Source of the DNA: Stictocephala bisonia
Taxonomy: Eukaryota > Arthropoda > Insecta > Hemiptera > Membracidae
DNA: 64,000 nucleotides
Direction of reading: 5' to 3'
Assembly: GCA_035578905.1 (NCBI GenBank)
Contig: JAQJVL010002641.1
Coordinates: forward strand, 1-64,000
Shown one piece after another: positions 33,944 to 46,965 of the stretch (within the stretch, counting starts at the first letter, position 1; every line of letters begins with the position of its first letter). The position numbers and the translations under genes are program-made. A model generated the notes under the pieces. The model searched no databases, was not told where the DNA came from, and saw nothing but the letters and a program-made list of their open reading frames with translations.

Positions 33944-34639
33944 ATTTTTTAATCTGAATGCCAAATGAATTTTGTTTATTTTCGTTGTTGCATTAAATTG
34001 CTTGGGTCGAATTCACAATAGAAGTATAACAACTATTGTTGTCGAATAAACAAACTACTGTATCAGATTGTAATGAAATTTTGGTTTTCTGGCTCTGAGC
34101 ACATTTGCTCGCTGATGCAGAATGAGGCCGCTTCCTTATGTATTGTCTATCTGTATACTGATATATTTCCACAAAGTAACAAATTTTAATTTTACCAGGC
34201 ATGAACATAAACTAAATACTCATGATGTTATGTATTGATAGACTCTTTTTTCATCCCTAAGTGGGTAATACATTTTATTCACTGAATTTGAACTTTTCGA
34301 TGATTTAAATTTCCTACCCATTATGTTTGATTTGTTTCTGTAAGTTTCAAAAGAAGCAACTGAAAAATGTGTAGTTATAACTATTACTTTATATTCAGTA
34401 AACTTCTTCAGCAAGCTTAAAAAATATATAATTTATTAGTTAATACTTGCAACATAATCTGTATAGACTCACATGAGTGTTAAACATTTATTATTTTAAA
34501 AGGGGGACACTAATATCGCTGAGTGAAAAAGATCATAATTAAATCAAAAACAGGTATTTCACTTTGACACAGGTGTAACAGTATTAATCCTAGGCAAGTC
34601 GTTCTTGACCAACTTGAGACACGACCAATGATTTTATTT

Positions 34640-34815
34640 ATTTATTTTTAAGACGCTGATCGTCCATATGGGTGAATATGGATTTTGAATGAGTATGATG
34701 AGTTTAGATGAACGAGTGTAGTCATTGTTACTATCTGAGTTCGACTTAGCTCAGAAAGAACTATTTATTAATAGCCAATAGCCAGGTCAAATGAATACAG
34801 GAAAGGAAATTGACT
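34640..34815 (+). repeat. Dispersed repeat family B, copy 1
   Basis: It matches the reverse complement of about 40640-40805. Shared parts are AAGACGC-GAT, ATGGGTGAATAT, AGTGTAGTCATTGTTAC, CAGAAAGA-CTATTTATTA and ATAGCCAG. A partial inverted segment is at about 35213-35275, and a diverged copy at about 52440-52565. Confidence 0.65.
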
Positions 34816-35938
34816 AACCCTGACTCAACTTGGCTGTGAGATTGCTAGAGTCTAAATATCAGCATATAACACACTCTTAACAGTACACTATCTACTATGA
34901 GTCATCATTCATGATATGAATACTTCACTGGAAAACATTATTTGGTAATTATGTTTGCCTTATGAATGTGTTAACATAATAAATATGTTATTTGTGCATT
35001 TTATATGTAGTGTATTATTAATTCATAGGCAAGTTGATAATTAACTCGATCTTGTTTTACTTGTAATGATTGTTGACATTACATATTTTAACTAGATTCT
35101 TCATTCTTGCAAACAGTTGTTGCCTCAACTGACAAAAGGAAACTGATAATCACCCATTGTTCATTTGTTGAATGACATTTTTTAAGGAATAGTAGGCCTT
35201 AGATTGTAACAAAGACGACACTCACTCATCACACTTATTCAACATCTATATCCACCCATAGACCCATGGTTGTTAAGTTATTTTTTTAATTATTAATATT
35301 ATTTTATTTAAACAATGTAAAACAAGTGCCTTTTATTGTTATCAAGGCAAATTACACAATTATTTTGTTTTTACTTTCCTAATTTTTTTAGTGGATTTAC
35401 TTTGTAAGTTTGGTTTATGTAGCTTGAATAGTTATCGAGGTATTCATTTATTTTTTAAGTACATAAAAGGTAGGTCACTGACTAAACAAGAAAATTTTGA
35501 ATCTATGTTTACAGAAGATGTTTTTTTTTTCATTTGTCAGTATTAAGAAAAGGTTTGTGAACATTTATTCTGAAATATGAATATTTAATTTTGGTCAAGA
35601 TAAAATCAAGTTCAAAAATTACTTTTGCTTTCAGCTGGTGTAATTTAAAATGTTGGCAGCTGGTTTTTCTCGCACCCTTTGAACTGTCCATGTTTTAAAA
35701 ATAAATAGATCCGTTAATGACCTATTAGTTTTATAGAAGAAAGTTAATACCAACTTTCATCTAAGATTTTATTATATTTTTTATACTAGTCTTAATATAT
35801 ACTGTGTATAGAATATAATAGAACATTTCTTTATTTGAAAAAAGTAATATTTACAAAAAGGCGAAGTTGGAGCCTCATGGCCCTTTCTTACACCTAACCT
35901 TCAAAATCTAACCAAATTAAACAATTCTACGAGGTACG
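34816..35938. other. No gene recognised
   Basis: AT-rich. It holds only the partial repeat B segment at about 35213-35275. Confidence 0.4.
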
Positions 35939-35939
35939 T

Positions 35940-36850
35940 CCAGAAAGTAAGTTCCGTTTCCATTTATATCCGCTGCAGCGCTGCGATCGCAGTTCCACGC
36001 ATGCGCGGCAGACGCTCTGTATCAAGGAGAAGAAACGTGCGCCATTTTGAGATCGCTGTCAGTCTCGTACGCTTTGTTGTGCTTGTTTAAAATGTCGGTG
36101 TTGATCGAAAATCCCGCCGCTTGTGAAATCAGATCTGTGATTCGTTTTCTGAATGCTAAGAAAGTGAAACCGATTGACATTTATCGGCAAATTTGCGAGG
36201 TTTACGGACAAAATGCGATGAGTGATTCAATGGTGAGAAGATGGGTCCGACAGTTTAATTAAGGACGTAATGAAGTGCATGATTAAGAACGAAGTGGGCG
36301 TCCATCTTTGATTACAGAAGAACTGGTTCACACGATTGATGAGAAGATCAAGGAAAACCGTAAGTTTACAATGAGTCCTCTCGCTATGGAATTCCCCCAA
36401 ATCTCACGATCATTAATTCATGAAATTGTTACCGAAAAACTGAAATTTCGAAAACTTTGCTCACGTTGGGTACCGAAAATTCTTACTGAGCAACACAAAA
36501 CACAACGGATGGGTAGTGCATTTCAGTTTTTGAACCGTGAAACTGACCTCGCTCCTAGCGACTTTCATCTGTTCTTACATCTGAAGTCTTTCCTTGGCGG
36601 TCAACACTTCAATGATGACGAAGAGCTGAAAGAAAATGTTTCCAAATGGTTGAAGACACAGGCGGCAACCTTCTATGAAGAAGGCATAGAAAAACTTGTG
36701 CCACGCTATGACAAATGCCTGCAAAATTTCGGCAGTTATGTAGAAAAGTAGTTTAAGAGTTGTAGATTTTAGTGCAATAAATATTTTTTCTGTATCTGTA
36801 GACAAATTATTTTTATTACCAAACGGAACTTACTTTCTGGACGTACCTCG
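35940..36850 (+). mobile_element. mariner element, internally deleted, perfect TIRs
   Basis: The terminal inverted repeats (starting CGAGGTACGTCCAGAAAGTA) are identical over at least 30 bp and flanked by TA. The 911-bp length is short of the roughly 1.3 kb of full mariner elements. The transposase lacks its centre and carries two nonsense codons. It is non-autonomous but structurally well suited to trans-mobilisation. Confidence 0.95.
36092..36751 (+). pseudogene. mariner transposase, two stops and a central deletion
   Basis: Mariner transposases cut and paste TA-flanked elements with a D,D34D triad. The start MSVLIENPAACEIRSVIRFL and the helix-turn-helix (IYRQICEVYGQ, then MVRRWVRQF) are intact. 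Stop codons fall at 36260 and about 36284, and the frame is otherwise kept through SGRPS and the second DNA-binding half. After FQFLNR near 36535 the sequence jumps to ETDLAPSDFHLF. This removes the first two catalytic Asp and leaves only the third, in APSDFHLF. The C-terminus (KCLQNFGSYVEK) is complete. Confidence 0.93.
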
Positions 36851-36889
36851 TATTATGCAGGTTAAACTTTATAAAACTATTTTATTGTA

Positions 36890-38930
36890 GAAACTATTTG
36901 AACACGCACTCACACATTCTTACCCCCCACCCTCCTATCCGGCAGCCAAGCCCACAACTCAGGATGAGCCAGCTGTAGCCATCCGCTTCATATAATATTG
37001 ATTTAATGATGCCACAAACCATGGTCAGCTGGAAATGAAAATGATGTTGACAGGAAGGGAATTCCAAAGACGGCAAGCTGTTACAGTAAATGATCTGTCA
37101 TAAGCTGTACAATGAGAAACGCTATCAAATGCCTTGCTTAGGTCCATAAAAACGCCAAGGACTTTCTCGCCCTTGTCTAATGAATTAACTATTATATCTA
37201 TGTAACTTATTTCTGCAGAAATTACAGTGATTTTGTCTGAACTCATGTTGCTTCTTATCAAACAGATTGTTATCTTCAAAATATTTAACTAATTGATTAT
37301 ACATTGCTCTTTCATAAATTTTGGATAGAACCAGTAACAAAGTTATTGGTCGATAGTTATTTATCTGAGATGAATTTCCTTTCTTGTAAGGAGGCTTAAT
37401 TTTTAAAATTTTTAGTTTATCCGGGAAAATCCTGATATGAAGGATGAGTTAATTGTATGTGTTGGTGGCTTAACTAAATGATTTCGGGCATACTTCATTA
37501 TGGTTATAGGTACACTATCATAACCAGTTGAATACTTGTTATCAAAATTATTGAGTAATTTCTCCAATTCCATCTCACTCACAGCTTAACATCGAAACTT
37601 TACTAACTGTTGATTTAAAGAAACAATTGGTACAGTGCTGGGCTTAATTTTAAGAATGATTTCATTATCAATCATGTTAACATAATGGTCGTTAAAAATA
37701 TTATAATAAGGGGGTCTGTGTAAACTTTATTTTGCTCAACCTTTTTTATGGCTTCATGATGCCTTACTACTGACTTGTGAATTAATTAATGTCCATGTTT
37801 TTTATAAACATCTTCTGAACTTGAGATTTAACATCAAAGAACTTTTGTTTGGTTTTCAAAATATTACTTTTCAAAGCTTTATTTGTCTCTTTTGAAAGTT
37901 TAAACATGTCTTTATTCTTTCTTGCTCTGCCTAAATTATTTATTTCTATAACTTTTTTCCTCTCACAATTTAGCTTATAGTTGTTCCAATGATAACAATT
38001 ATTTATCACGCATATCATTCTTACCAGAGGGAAACATAAGTTAAAGTAATACATGAATATATTATAAAAAGTGTAAAATTTTACATTTATTGGTGAAAAA
38101 TACACATCAGACCAATTTTCTTTACTCAATAAAGTTGAAAAATGTTTGAGGTAACTATCTGAAATTTTTCTAACAAGTTTGGTAATGGGTTTATTATTAA
38201 TAAGGTTCTTGTCTGGTACTTTGATAGTAACAGTTGACCATCATGGTCTGAAATTTGGGTATTAAAACCTCGTTTGCCACTCCCATCACTCAGTCATCCA
38301 TCGTCCATGTGTTTCTTCCTCCATGTACAGTAGCTGCCCTCTTCAGAACCTCCAATTGCGACGCCGTCAGGTCTTCTCGGATGACGAGTGACGAGACTGG
38401 TCCCCATCAACTTACTCTTCTCTGTGAACACACGGCGCCGATCACGATAGATAATGAACTTAACTATGGCTGGTGTCACGGGATGCCATCCTGTTTGGGG
38501 TGTGCCTTGGTTCCGATGCGGTGCGAGTGGCAGATGGAACTCAGCAAAACATGAACTCCGAGCTTCTCCATTCTCCATCTTGACGAGCCGATCAGTATCT
38601 TCATCATGTGTCTCTGCGATGCCAAACACTAATGTTGTTGCGCCGCTGGTATTGTTCGATGTTATCTATTTTATTTTTGTCTTGTCTGTCTTGTACTCGC
38701 ACTAACTCAGTCAATTCCGTTACTTGCGCTTTTAACTTGTCGACCTCAATCTTAAGTCAATAACTTGCTAACAGCCTCTTGTACTGGTAATTTAATATGC
38801 TCTGAAAGCTTTGTCACAAGCAGATCGATGAAGGATTTACCTGTGACCATCTTCTTCACATATTCTTCTATGTACTTCATATTGACCTTACCATCTGTAG
38901 GAGCCATTGCTGAGGATAGTTAACTGGGCT
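36890..38930 (-). mobile_element. LINE relic with ORF1 and a truncated ORF2
   Basis: Read on the minus strand, an ORF1-like region (38907-38294) comes first, then a pre-RT linker (about 38270-37782), then an RT fragment with VFMDLSKAFDSVSH (about 37170-37120). That fragment is joined to a C-terminal block ending RLWNSLPVNI. The endonuclease and most of the RT are missing. Frameshifts are frequent. The element is dead. Confidence 0.75.
38294..38907 (-). pseudogene. LINE ORF1 (coiled coil plus RRM-like), frame-shifted
   Basis: From ATG at 38907 the frame reads MAPTDGKVNMKYIEEYVKKM. After a shift comes a heptad-rich segment (VDKLKAQVTELTELV), then NNIS-x-FGIAETHDEDTDRL, and then VKFIIYRDRRRVFTEKSKL. 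This is the layout of L1-type ORF1 proteins, which are nucleic-acid chaperones that bind element RNA. It is interrupted by a stop and at least two shifts. Confidence 0.7.
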
Positions 38931-41380
38931 GATTCTTATCAGACGGGTCAGAGTCCACAGACGTCGAATTGACATGTATATTGAAAATACATTTTAATGT
39001 TATAATTGTGTTAATGGTGAAAACTATTAATTTGTCTAGTTAATAATAGTTGAAAAGTATTCTAATAATGTTTACTGTTTGACTGTTATTGTTTAGCATA
39101 TTAGAAGCAAAGTACATAAGATATTTTTGTTGAAGATAAATTACTTTTTTGTTCAACTTATGTTTGCCATTATTATTTGAAGGTTGTTTTATATTAGTTA
39201 ATGATAATAGTCAGTTTTTAGTGCAATAAAAGATACTTATTAAATGACTATATCACAAATCTGATAAAGACTAATTGATACTACTCTCTAATTTAATTGT
39301 TACATAATATTTAACACTGGTAACTAATGTGTAGTAAAGACTAACTTACTAATTAGGTTTTAAATTTTAATATGTGAAAATTGAAGCTATGAAAAACTGT
39401 GATTAATTCATAAATAGAAACTGTTTAAATTCTAAACTAGACAAACAAATAAACTAAGCTGTTTGAACTAAATTCAGGCATTTCATTGTATAGGAATTAA
39501 TTTCTAACGATATGAATGGAGTAAGTAATTCAACTGCCAGACATAATAAACATTGTACCTCTTTGAATTTTATTCAGAATCATGAAACTCCATCCTGCTT
39601 TACTTGCCACAATTGTACTTCATTAGTTTGCACACTTATATCTGACTCTCATAAAAACGATTTTTTTATCTGATAATGAAAAAATCAGCTTTTTTAAAAA
39701 TCGTTATATTTATAAAACTGTTTTTTTTTTTTTTTTTTTTTTCTGAACTGAATATATAATTTATATTTCAGTGAAATTAATCAATTTGATAAAGTTAAAA
39801 TTCTGAACACTCATAGAAAACATCCCTTTCGACCACTATTAAAACATACTTATATAAATACAATACAGTAACAGGTTTTTTAGTAATAAAAGTGTAAAGT
39901 TGATGCACATTGAAAACTAATACAAATGTTGTTTTTAATTTTGTAAGGACTAACTACGTTATTTATCATGTTAGTATACTTTATTTCTGTATCATATTTT
40001 ATGATTTTTACTGTACATACTGAAATGAACAGTACTGAATTTCACCAAACAACTTGTCTTTTGTTTATTAATTGCAATCTCTTACGTTAGTTCCTTGGAT
40101 TATCCGCAGTAATTTTTATCCATGGAGTTTGTGTGAGATAGGTCCACGGGTATTTAGGAGTTAGACTGTATATACTAGTTCAGGTACCTTATTGTCAAGT
40201 GATCCTATTACCATTGTGTCAGGCTGCCGATTTCAATTCTTTGTTGGGACCTTTCTCAGATGACATCAAAATGAGTTATTTGTTTGTATAGAAATTTGTC
40301 AATATTTAAAAAAAAAAAGGAGAGAACATACATATACACACAAAAATATTAATAAAACGATCACACACCAGAAGAATCCTTGTAGTTACCAAAAGTAGTT
40401 GTTTAGTATAGACTGGATGCTAGTCATTTCTGCCCCTCTCCCGGGCAATCTTTCTTATCAGATCCATGCTTTTATTTGTGTTAACTCTCGACCATTTTAA
40501 TTGGTGTATCATAGATAATATTTGATGCAAAATTAAGTTTGTCGTTTCATTTTGTAGATTTTGTATTCTTCAATTATTGTGGTCATGATTGGCTGTTTGT
40601 TGGACTTATGGAGTATTTATAGATTATTCCACATAAAGCTGGAGGTCCCTAAGTTACCCTGGCTATTGGGCTACTAATAAATAGCTCTTTCTGAGGAACA
40701 GTTGACCTTTGTAACAATGACTACACTTGTTCAACTACACTCATCCCACTCATTCGCCCTTCATATTCACCCATATCTTGACAATCGGCGTCTTACCAAT
40801 GAATAATGAATATTGTCAAAGCTAGTGTAGTAGTTGATGATCAATTAGATGGTTTGCATAAAGTGATTCTGATTTTAATTTGGATGTTTACAGCAGATTT
40901 TCTTTAAGCCTTGAAGCATAAACATTCTTGAAGTTTGTTCAACGTAATATTTGGGTCAATCTTTACATGTTATTTTATAAATGCTGTCCTGTCTATTATT
41001 TTGAGATTTATCTTTCAATATGTTAGATAATTTATTTGATGAAATTGTTACATTACATTTGTTAACACAACTCAATAATTTAATGACGCATAATTTTGTT
41101 CACAATATTATTCAGTTCTCTTTTTTGAAAGGTGTTTGTGGATCAATTTGTCATCTATTTAACTTTTATGTCTACTAGATATGCTAGACATTTTTTAGTT
41201 GCTACTTCCTTACACAGCCTTCTGGGCTAAGGATATTGTTATTAGCCATTTTTTTACACATTGGATGATGTTACATTGTGAATGGTGTGGCCAGTTGTGG
41301 TTGTTTTAACGAATATTTTTAGTTTTAGTTTATCGTGATTTCTTGTTATAGTTGAACCTAAAAATTATTTTGTGAACAGA
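38931..41380. other. No gene recognised
   Basis: AT-rich. It contains a 22-base T run at 39721-39742 and the inverted family B repeat at 40640-40805. Confidence 0.4.
40640..40805 (-). repeat. Dispersed repeat family B, inverted copy
   Basis: It is the reverse complement of 34640-34815 with moderate divergence, and ends at TCGGCGTCTT. Confidence 0.65.
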
Positions 41381-41608
41381 AACAAAAAGCATGGACAAGA
41401 AAGAAATATTTAGGGTGGGAATAAACCAGTGGCGGCTTGTGACCTAGTAAAGTGGGGGTTCACACACTGGGGGGTTTGGGGGTACTGAGTACTCCACAAA
41501 TAATAGTGCACAAGTAACATTTTGTAAAAATTATACGCTTAAACATGCATTTAAAACTATTTTATAACATATTTTAATGTAGTTAAAAACTATAATTAAG
41601 CTGTTATT

Positions 41609-41965
41609 GGGGGTGGGGAAAAAGTCCTGCACGGCCCTAATAATTTCCGAATGATTACAGGTAGTGAAAAATTTAAATTTTCAAATTGCTCTAATTCCTG
41701 ATAGGGTGACTCCATAGAGATGGGATTTGTGGCATTCAGTTTGTTAAAGTATACCCTTTAAAATGATGTATCATAAGCTATAGGCTTTAATTAAGAATGT
41801 TTTGATACCCTTGATAGGACGTCCCCTATTAAAGTGAGATGATTACCAACTGTACCTTAAAGTAGCTACCCAATACCTAAAGAGATTGTAAAAGTGTCTT
41901 CAGTTCCCATCTTGTTAATTTAAAAAAATACAAGGATGGTGTGGGACTTTTCACTCACCCTGTAT
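41609..41965. mobile_element. Short MITE with CAGGGTGAG-type terminus
   Basis: The right end, reversed, reads ACAGGGTGAGTGAAAAGTCC. The left end reads GGGTGGGGAAAAAGTCCTGC and lacks the first bases. The terminus resembles that of foldback element 2. No ORF. Confidence 0.6.
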
Positions 41966-42180
41966 ATTGTTTCCAAAGAAAGTTTTTAAGATATAAAATA
42001 TGGTTAGCTAATTTTTGTAGTTTAAAAGAAAGAAGTAGTTTTTAATTTTTCTGTTAGGTACATTAATAATAATTTTCGTCTGTTATACAAATAAAAAATA
42101 TCACGTGTACTGCCAAGAGTTACTTGTAAATAATTATTTAATTATAACAATACCTAAAGACACTAAAGACAAACTCTTTG

Positions 42181-42400
42181 TAGCGGCGGTAGCTAAGGGG
42201 CTAAGGTGCTGCTTTGCCATGCAACCGGTCCGGGTTCGATTTCCGCTATAACCACTAACAAATTTTGCCCTGCCTCTCCTGTGGTTCGGAAGTCACGTAA
42301 AGCCGTTGGTCCCCAGGTTAAGTGTTAGAGAGGGCTTCTTATAGCCCTAACTTCTCCTGGTAAAATAAGATAGTCTTTAACTTTAACTTTTGTATAGGGT
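42181..42400 (+). repeat. tRNA-derived SINE
   Basis: The head has pol III promoter boxes: A-box-like GGTAGCTAAGGGG and B-box-like CCGGGTTCGATTTCC. The acceptor-like pair TAGCGG/CCGCTA is present but the T stem is degenerate, so it is not a functional tRNA. The body CACGTAAAGCCGTTGGTCCC recalls a segment common in insect SINEs. Confidence 0.8.
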
Positions 42401-43009
42401 ATGCACTATGCAGAAAAAAGACATATTACATTGCCATGATAACTTTATATATAGTAGGCTTACAGTAAGACATTAGCCATTGCCAATACACAAACTCGTC
42501 TTAGTGTATATGTTCAGTGAGAACAAATGATGTCGCTTGAGAAAGATTCCAACAGAGGATAAACCGCTAGCCATAAAGAAGGGCAAAAGGATCTCTTAAA
42601 AATAAGGCAATTAAACCTGTATAGTTATATAAACATAAGTTTTTTTCAGTTTTTACTACCAGCCGTTCATTTCTTTTAGTATCAAGTGGTGAGATCCTTT
42701 TGCTGTAAACTTTAGCCAATGTTCATTTACAACCAAATTCTATGAAATTCCCTTTGTTGACCATTTCATTAATTCTTTATAAATAACTTTTTTTAAAGTT
42801 AATTTAAGTAAAAGCATAAACTTATGTAGTAACATTTCTTTAGATGGCAAGAAATGAACATTCTGTATCAAAATACTTGGAAAATCATAAACATAAATGT
42901 AATTCTTTTGTGAATATGTCTGGTCTAAAGATGGTTAATGTAATTTACCAAAATCTGTTACCATAATATCATGTATTAATTAAATTATTCATTTTTCATC
43001 ATGCATGTA
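42401..43009. other. No gene recognised
   Basis: AT-rich. Confidence 0.4.
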
Positions 43010-43629
43010 CTTTATTGTACTTATACTATAATAAGACATAAGACGTTTATTTCCAATCAGAATACAATGATGTACATAGGAATTGTCATTAATGATACAT
43101 CTATCTGGAACAATACTTAATCAATAACAATATTCTAAAAATCTATTAATTAGTCCTAGTAAGTACAGATTTTAAAATAATGGCCCTATTTCCGCATTCA
43201 TGAACTCTTCTATTGAATAAAAAGCGTTATCCATCAAAAGCCTCTTGACCTTCCTTAAAAATGATTTATCAAAATTGATGATTGTTTTTTCTTTGATGAA
43301 CTTATTTATTAATCTGCATGTTGTGTAATAAGTAGACTGCTTAAATTTACTGGTGCTGTGGAATGGGTAGTATATATAATGCTGTCTTGTGTTATAATTT
43401 GAATTATAAGGATTGCCAAATTTATTTATATTTTTAATATAATATTTACAAATTTCAAAAACGTATAGGCTTGGAAGTGTTAAGATTTTCCTTTATATCA
43501 ATTCTGATCTACAATGATATCTGAATGGCTTTTTGAATAATATCCTAATAGCTTTTTTTTTTTTGTATTTTGAAAATCCTGTTAAAATGTTCTGCTCCCG
43601 TGCTTCCCAAACAACTAATCCATAAGTAG

Positions 43630-44924
43630 TTAAACTTTGAACATTAGAAAATAGACTCTTTTAATTAAATCATCAGATACACAATTAGATAAAACTTTCA
43701 GATAAAAACAAACTGAATTAAGTCTTTTAGCCAAATAGTCAATATGCTTATAAAATGTTAATTGTGGGTCTATATAAATGCTAAGGAATTTAGTAAATGG
43801 TTGTACGGCCAGATTTGTGTAGGGAGGAAATTTCAAATTAGATTTTGAAAAGTCTATTATATGCGTTTTTAAAGGATTCAATTTTAGACCGTTGGCACCA
43901 AACCAATTATTTAAGCCCTCTAAACATTCAGTTACTCTACTGGACAGACACTGTGGAGTGACGCTTCTCACTAGGGCTGAAGTGTCATCTGCATATTGCC
44001 ATGTATTGGCCATATTTACTTTTGAGTTAGAAGTTAGGAGTTAGAAGTTAGAGTTAGAAGGAAGGATTAAAGATTATGAATAGTATTGGCCCACAAATAG
44101 ATCCTTGAGGACATCCCACAACACTTTTTTCCAGTGTGAGTAATACGTTCCTTTTTCGTCGTCAACAATTACTCTCTGATATCTGTCACTAAAGCATGAA
44201 CTAAACAACTTTTTCGAAATACCACAAATGCCATATCTGTCCATTTTTTCAATCAAGATACTTCTACTCATAGTATCGAAGGCTTTCGTTAAGTCACAAA
44301 AGACGCCCGCTGACGGCAGCTTGCTTTCAAGTCCATTGTGAACCATATCAGTGAATTTAAGTATTGCGTCGACAGTGGCTAAGTTTTCCCGGAACCCATA
44401 CTGTTCTTTATTGATTATATTATGTTTTACAAGAAATGGGAGTAATCAATTTAAAATTAAATGTTCCAATATATTGGAAAAAATTGGCTGTAAAGATATA
44501 GGGCGGAAATTATCAAGATCAGGATCATTTTTCTTTTTAATAGGTTTTTGACCGAATATTTGGCCAATTTTGGAAACACCCCCAAGGAAAGTGAATAGTT
44601 GAAAATGTAAGTTAAGTAAGGTGCAATGATGGTTGATATATGCTTGACAAGGAACATCGGAATTTCGTCCCATCCTGCTGACCTTTTATTTTTAACCTTG
44701 CTGATAACAGAAACTACTTCACTGGTTTGGATTGGCCATAGGAACAGTGTTTCCTCTACCTTGTTACGGTACTCTTCGCAGGATTTCATTGCATCATTTA
44801 AGTTTGGGGACAAACTCAATCTATCCCTGACGGTAAGGAAGTGTTTGTTTAATAAATTAGCTGCCTCCGCTCCTAACTTAATCAATCTATTACTATCTTT
44901 AATCTGTAATTTATCTAACATCAC
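43630..44924 (-). pseudogene. LINE reverse transcriptase domain, broken
   Basis: The RT palm motifs are recognisable, including LTKAFD and the catalytic YADD in QYADDTSAL at about 43990. Frame changes occur at about 44920, 44550 and 44100. NGLKLNPLKTHIIDF and the FLSIYIDPQLTFYKHI block follow YADD in the expected order. Confidence 0.85.
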
Positions 44925-46252
44925 ACTAGTATTAGGTTTCCCAAGTTAATTATTGAGATAATCTGCCAAGAGGCCCCTAATACATTGTCAGCTAATTTTA
45001 TTTTATTATTATTATACATAAGTTTTGCCATTTTAGTCACTTTTCTTAACTTATTTTTACATAGTTTATATTTCTTTTTTAGACTTGAATTATAAGGGTT
45101 GTGTTTTTGCAATACATGTAGGTTTCGTTTTTCTATACTTAGTTTAATAATATCATTAGACAACCATTCTTTTCTGGTAGATTTTAATTTTTTTATGAAC
45201 AATCGTTTAGGAAAGTATTTGTTAAAATGTGATAAAAAAGTCTCTAAAAATATTCTGTACAAGTCATTAACAAAAGAAATATCACAATCACTGTTAGACA
45301 CAGCATACAGTGCAGACCAGCTTTCCTCATTTAGGCTGTTATGGAACAGTAAAGTACTATTGTTAGTAAATTGTCTACAAGTAGATATTCGTTTATGTGT
45401 TGTGTTGTTTATATTAAATTTCACCAGCACAGCTGAATGGTTGGATAAGCCAGGGTCAATTACATTAGAATTTGTAATTTTTATATTTATATTACAAAAT
45501 ATGTGGTCTATACAACTAGAGGAACTACTCGTCACCCTAGTTGGGGCATTTATACATGAAATTAGGCCATATGAATTAACCACGTCCTGTAACTGTGTTG
45601 AATATTTACTATCCTTCAAAGTGTCAATGTTAAAATCCCCACCTAATATTAATTTCTTTTTTGAGTTGTTTGTATTTTTTGAAACATTTTCCAGTAAATT
45701 TGTTAACTGAGTAAAAAATTGTTCATAATTCTTTGAATCTGGAATTCTATAAACGCATAGTATTAAGTAAGTATCGTTATTTAATTTTATTTCAGCGGCA
45801 CAGACTTCAAAGGTTTGTTGGATAGCAAACTGTTTATATTCTATCATGTCAGATGCAAATGGCATTAATTAGCTGCTTAAGAGAATGCAGGAGCCTCCAC
45901 GATTGCGCTACTCTCTGAAATAACCCGTAACGTAGCATAAACTGCTCCTATTTAAGTATTCTTTGTTTTCAAACTTTAGCCAATGTTCGGTCATTAACAA
46001 TATTTTTAAGGACGAAGTGTTTTGTGTTAAAAATATGTCGAGTTCCTCTAGTTTATTATAAACCCTTTGAATATTATAATTCACTATTGTAAGTTCAGAT
46101 TTACTCTTATTAGAGTTCATCCTAAAAAAGTGTCGCCTATAAAATTGACTTGGTCCGCTGCAGGGTAATCGGTAGTTGGCAGGTGGTGGCCCGTCAGTCA
46201 ATGGTGGCTGGACCCCAGTTGGACGGTAGTCAGCAGATGGTAGTTGTCCCAA
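44921..46252 (-). pseudogene. LINE endonuclease domain
   Basis: This is an apurinic-type endonuclease domain, the part that nicks target DNA to prime reverse transcription. Motifs seen are N in NYNIQ, E in TEHWL, GGDFNID, IDHIF and SNHSAV (His last). One interruption near 45890 splits an N-terminal part (46252-45908) from the rest in the same frame. The C-terminal part continues through an RT linker rich in Lys. Confidence 0.85.
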
Positions 46253-46350
46253 TGGTTGATACTGCTCTGAGGGGGATTCTGAACGATGGATAAAATTTGA
46301 CTTGGAGGCAGTGGTGGGAACTGGTCAGTAGAGTTGAGTTGGAGTTCAGG

Positions 46351-46963
46351 AGATCGAGCACTTAGTATAATATTACGCAGGATATTTATAAATTTGTGGT
46401 GCTTAAGGCCACAAAATACATTTGTGTTGTGTGATGCATCAATGGTTAGTAATTTATGTTCCTCAGTAAGTGGTAAATTTTAAGTCACTATTGTAACCTC
46501 AAAGCAGACATTAAATTTGTTCTACATAACAGAGGTTTCTGAGTAATTTCCGTAGTAAAATATCAAACGAATACAAATCACTGTTATTTTTTTTAATGTT
46601 TGGACTAAAACTAATAAACAATACTACTTATCAAAATTTCTACACAAATAAAATATTCCTGGATATGTTATGAAATATACATGTTTATTTTCATATATTT
46701 TTCAACAAAATTATACAGTTTATGAGAAAAAAGTGTCAAATTAACCACTTAATTCAAATAATTTCAAAATCCAAAAGATACATACAACACCAAAATATAA
46801 TATTAAACCAGCGTTTATGTCTTGTTTGTAAACAGAACACTGGTATCTGCAGTGAGAACAAATATAAAATGGTATAAATGCACATACATTATCATATATC
46901 TATCATGTTAAGAATACCTATAATGCTTTTGTTGGCATAAATAAATTTAACCCCAGATCAATC
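46351..46963. other. No gene recognised
   Basis: AT-rich. It may include the 5' end of the LINE above. Confidence 0.4.
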
Positions 46964-46965
46964 TA

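Larger units (their letters stand above)
43010..46350 (-). mobile_element. Non-LTR retrotransposon (CR1/Jockey type), ORF2 nearly full
   Basis: Minus-strand blocks run in order: endonuclease start (TIVNYNIQRVYNKLEELDIF, about 46160), TEHWLKF, LILGGDFNIDTLKD, CIDHIFCNI and GLSNHSAVLVKF. The RT follows: SAGWDEIP, FRPISLQPIFSNILEHLI, GVFCDLTKAFDTM, PQGSICGPILF (shifted frame) and QYADDTSALV. The C-terminal region lies at about 43620-43180 (ILTLPSLYVFEICKYY, NYNTRQHYIYY). Several frameshifts and stops are present. A short GTTAGAA-type repeat interrupts the RT at 44013-44060. Confidence 0.88.

Noticed and set aside
41420..41520. hAT-type end (CAGTGGCGGCTTGTGACC)
   Set aside because: It resembles a hAT terminus, but I found no inverted partner or 8-bp duplication.
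42181..42255. Functional tRNA gene
   Set aside because: A and B boxes and part of the acceptor pairing are present, but the T stem is mismatched and a SINE-like body follows.
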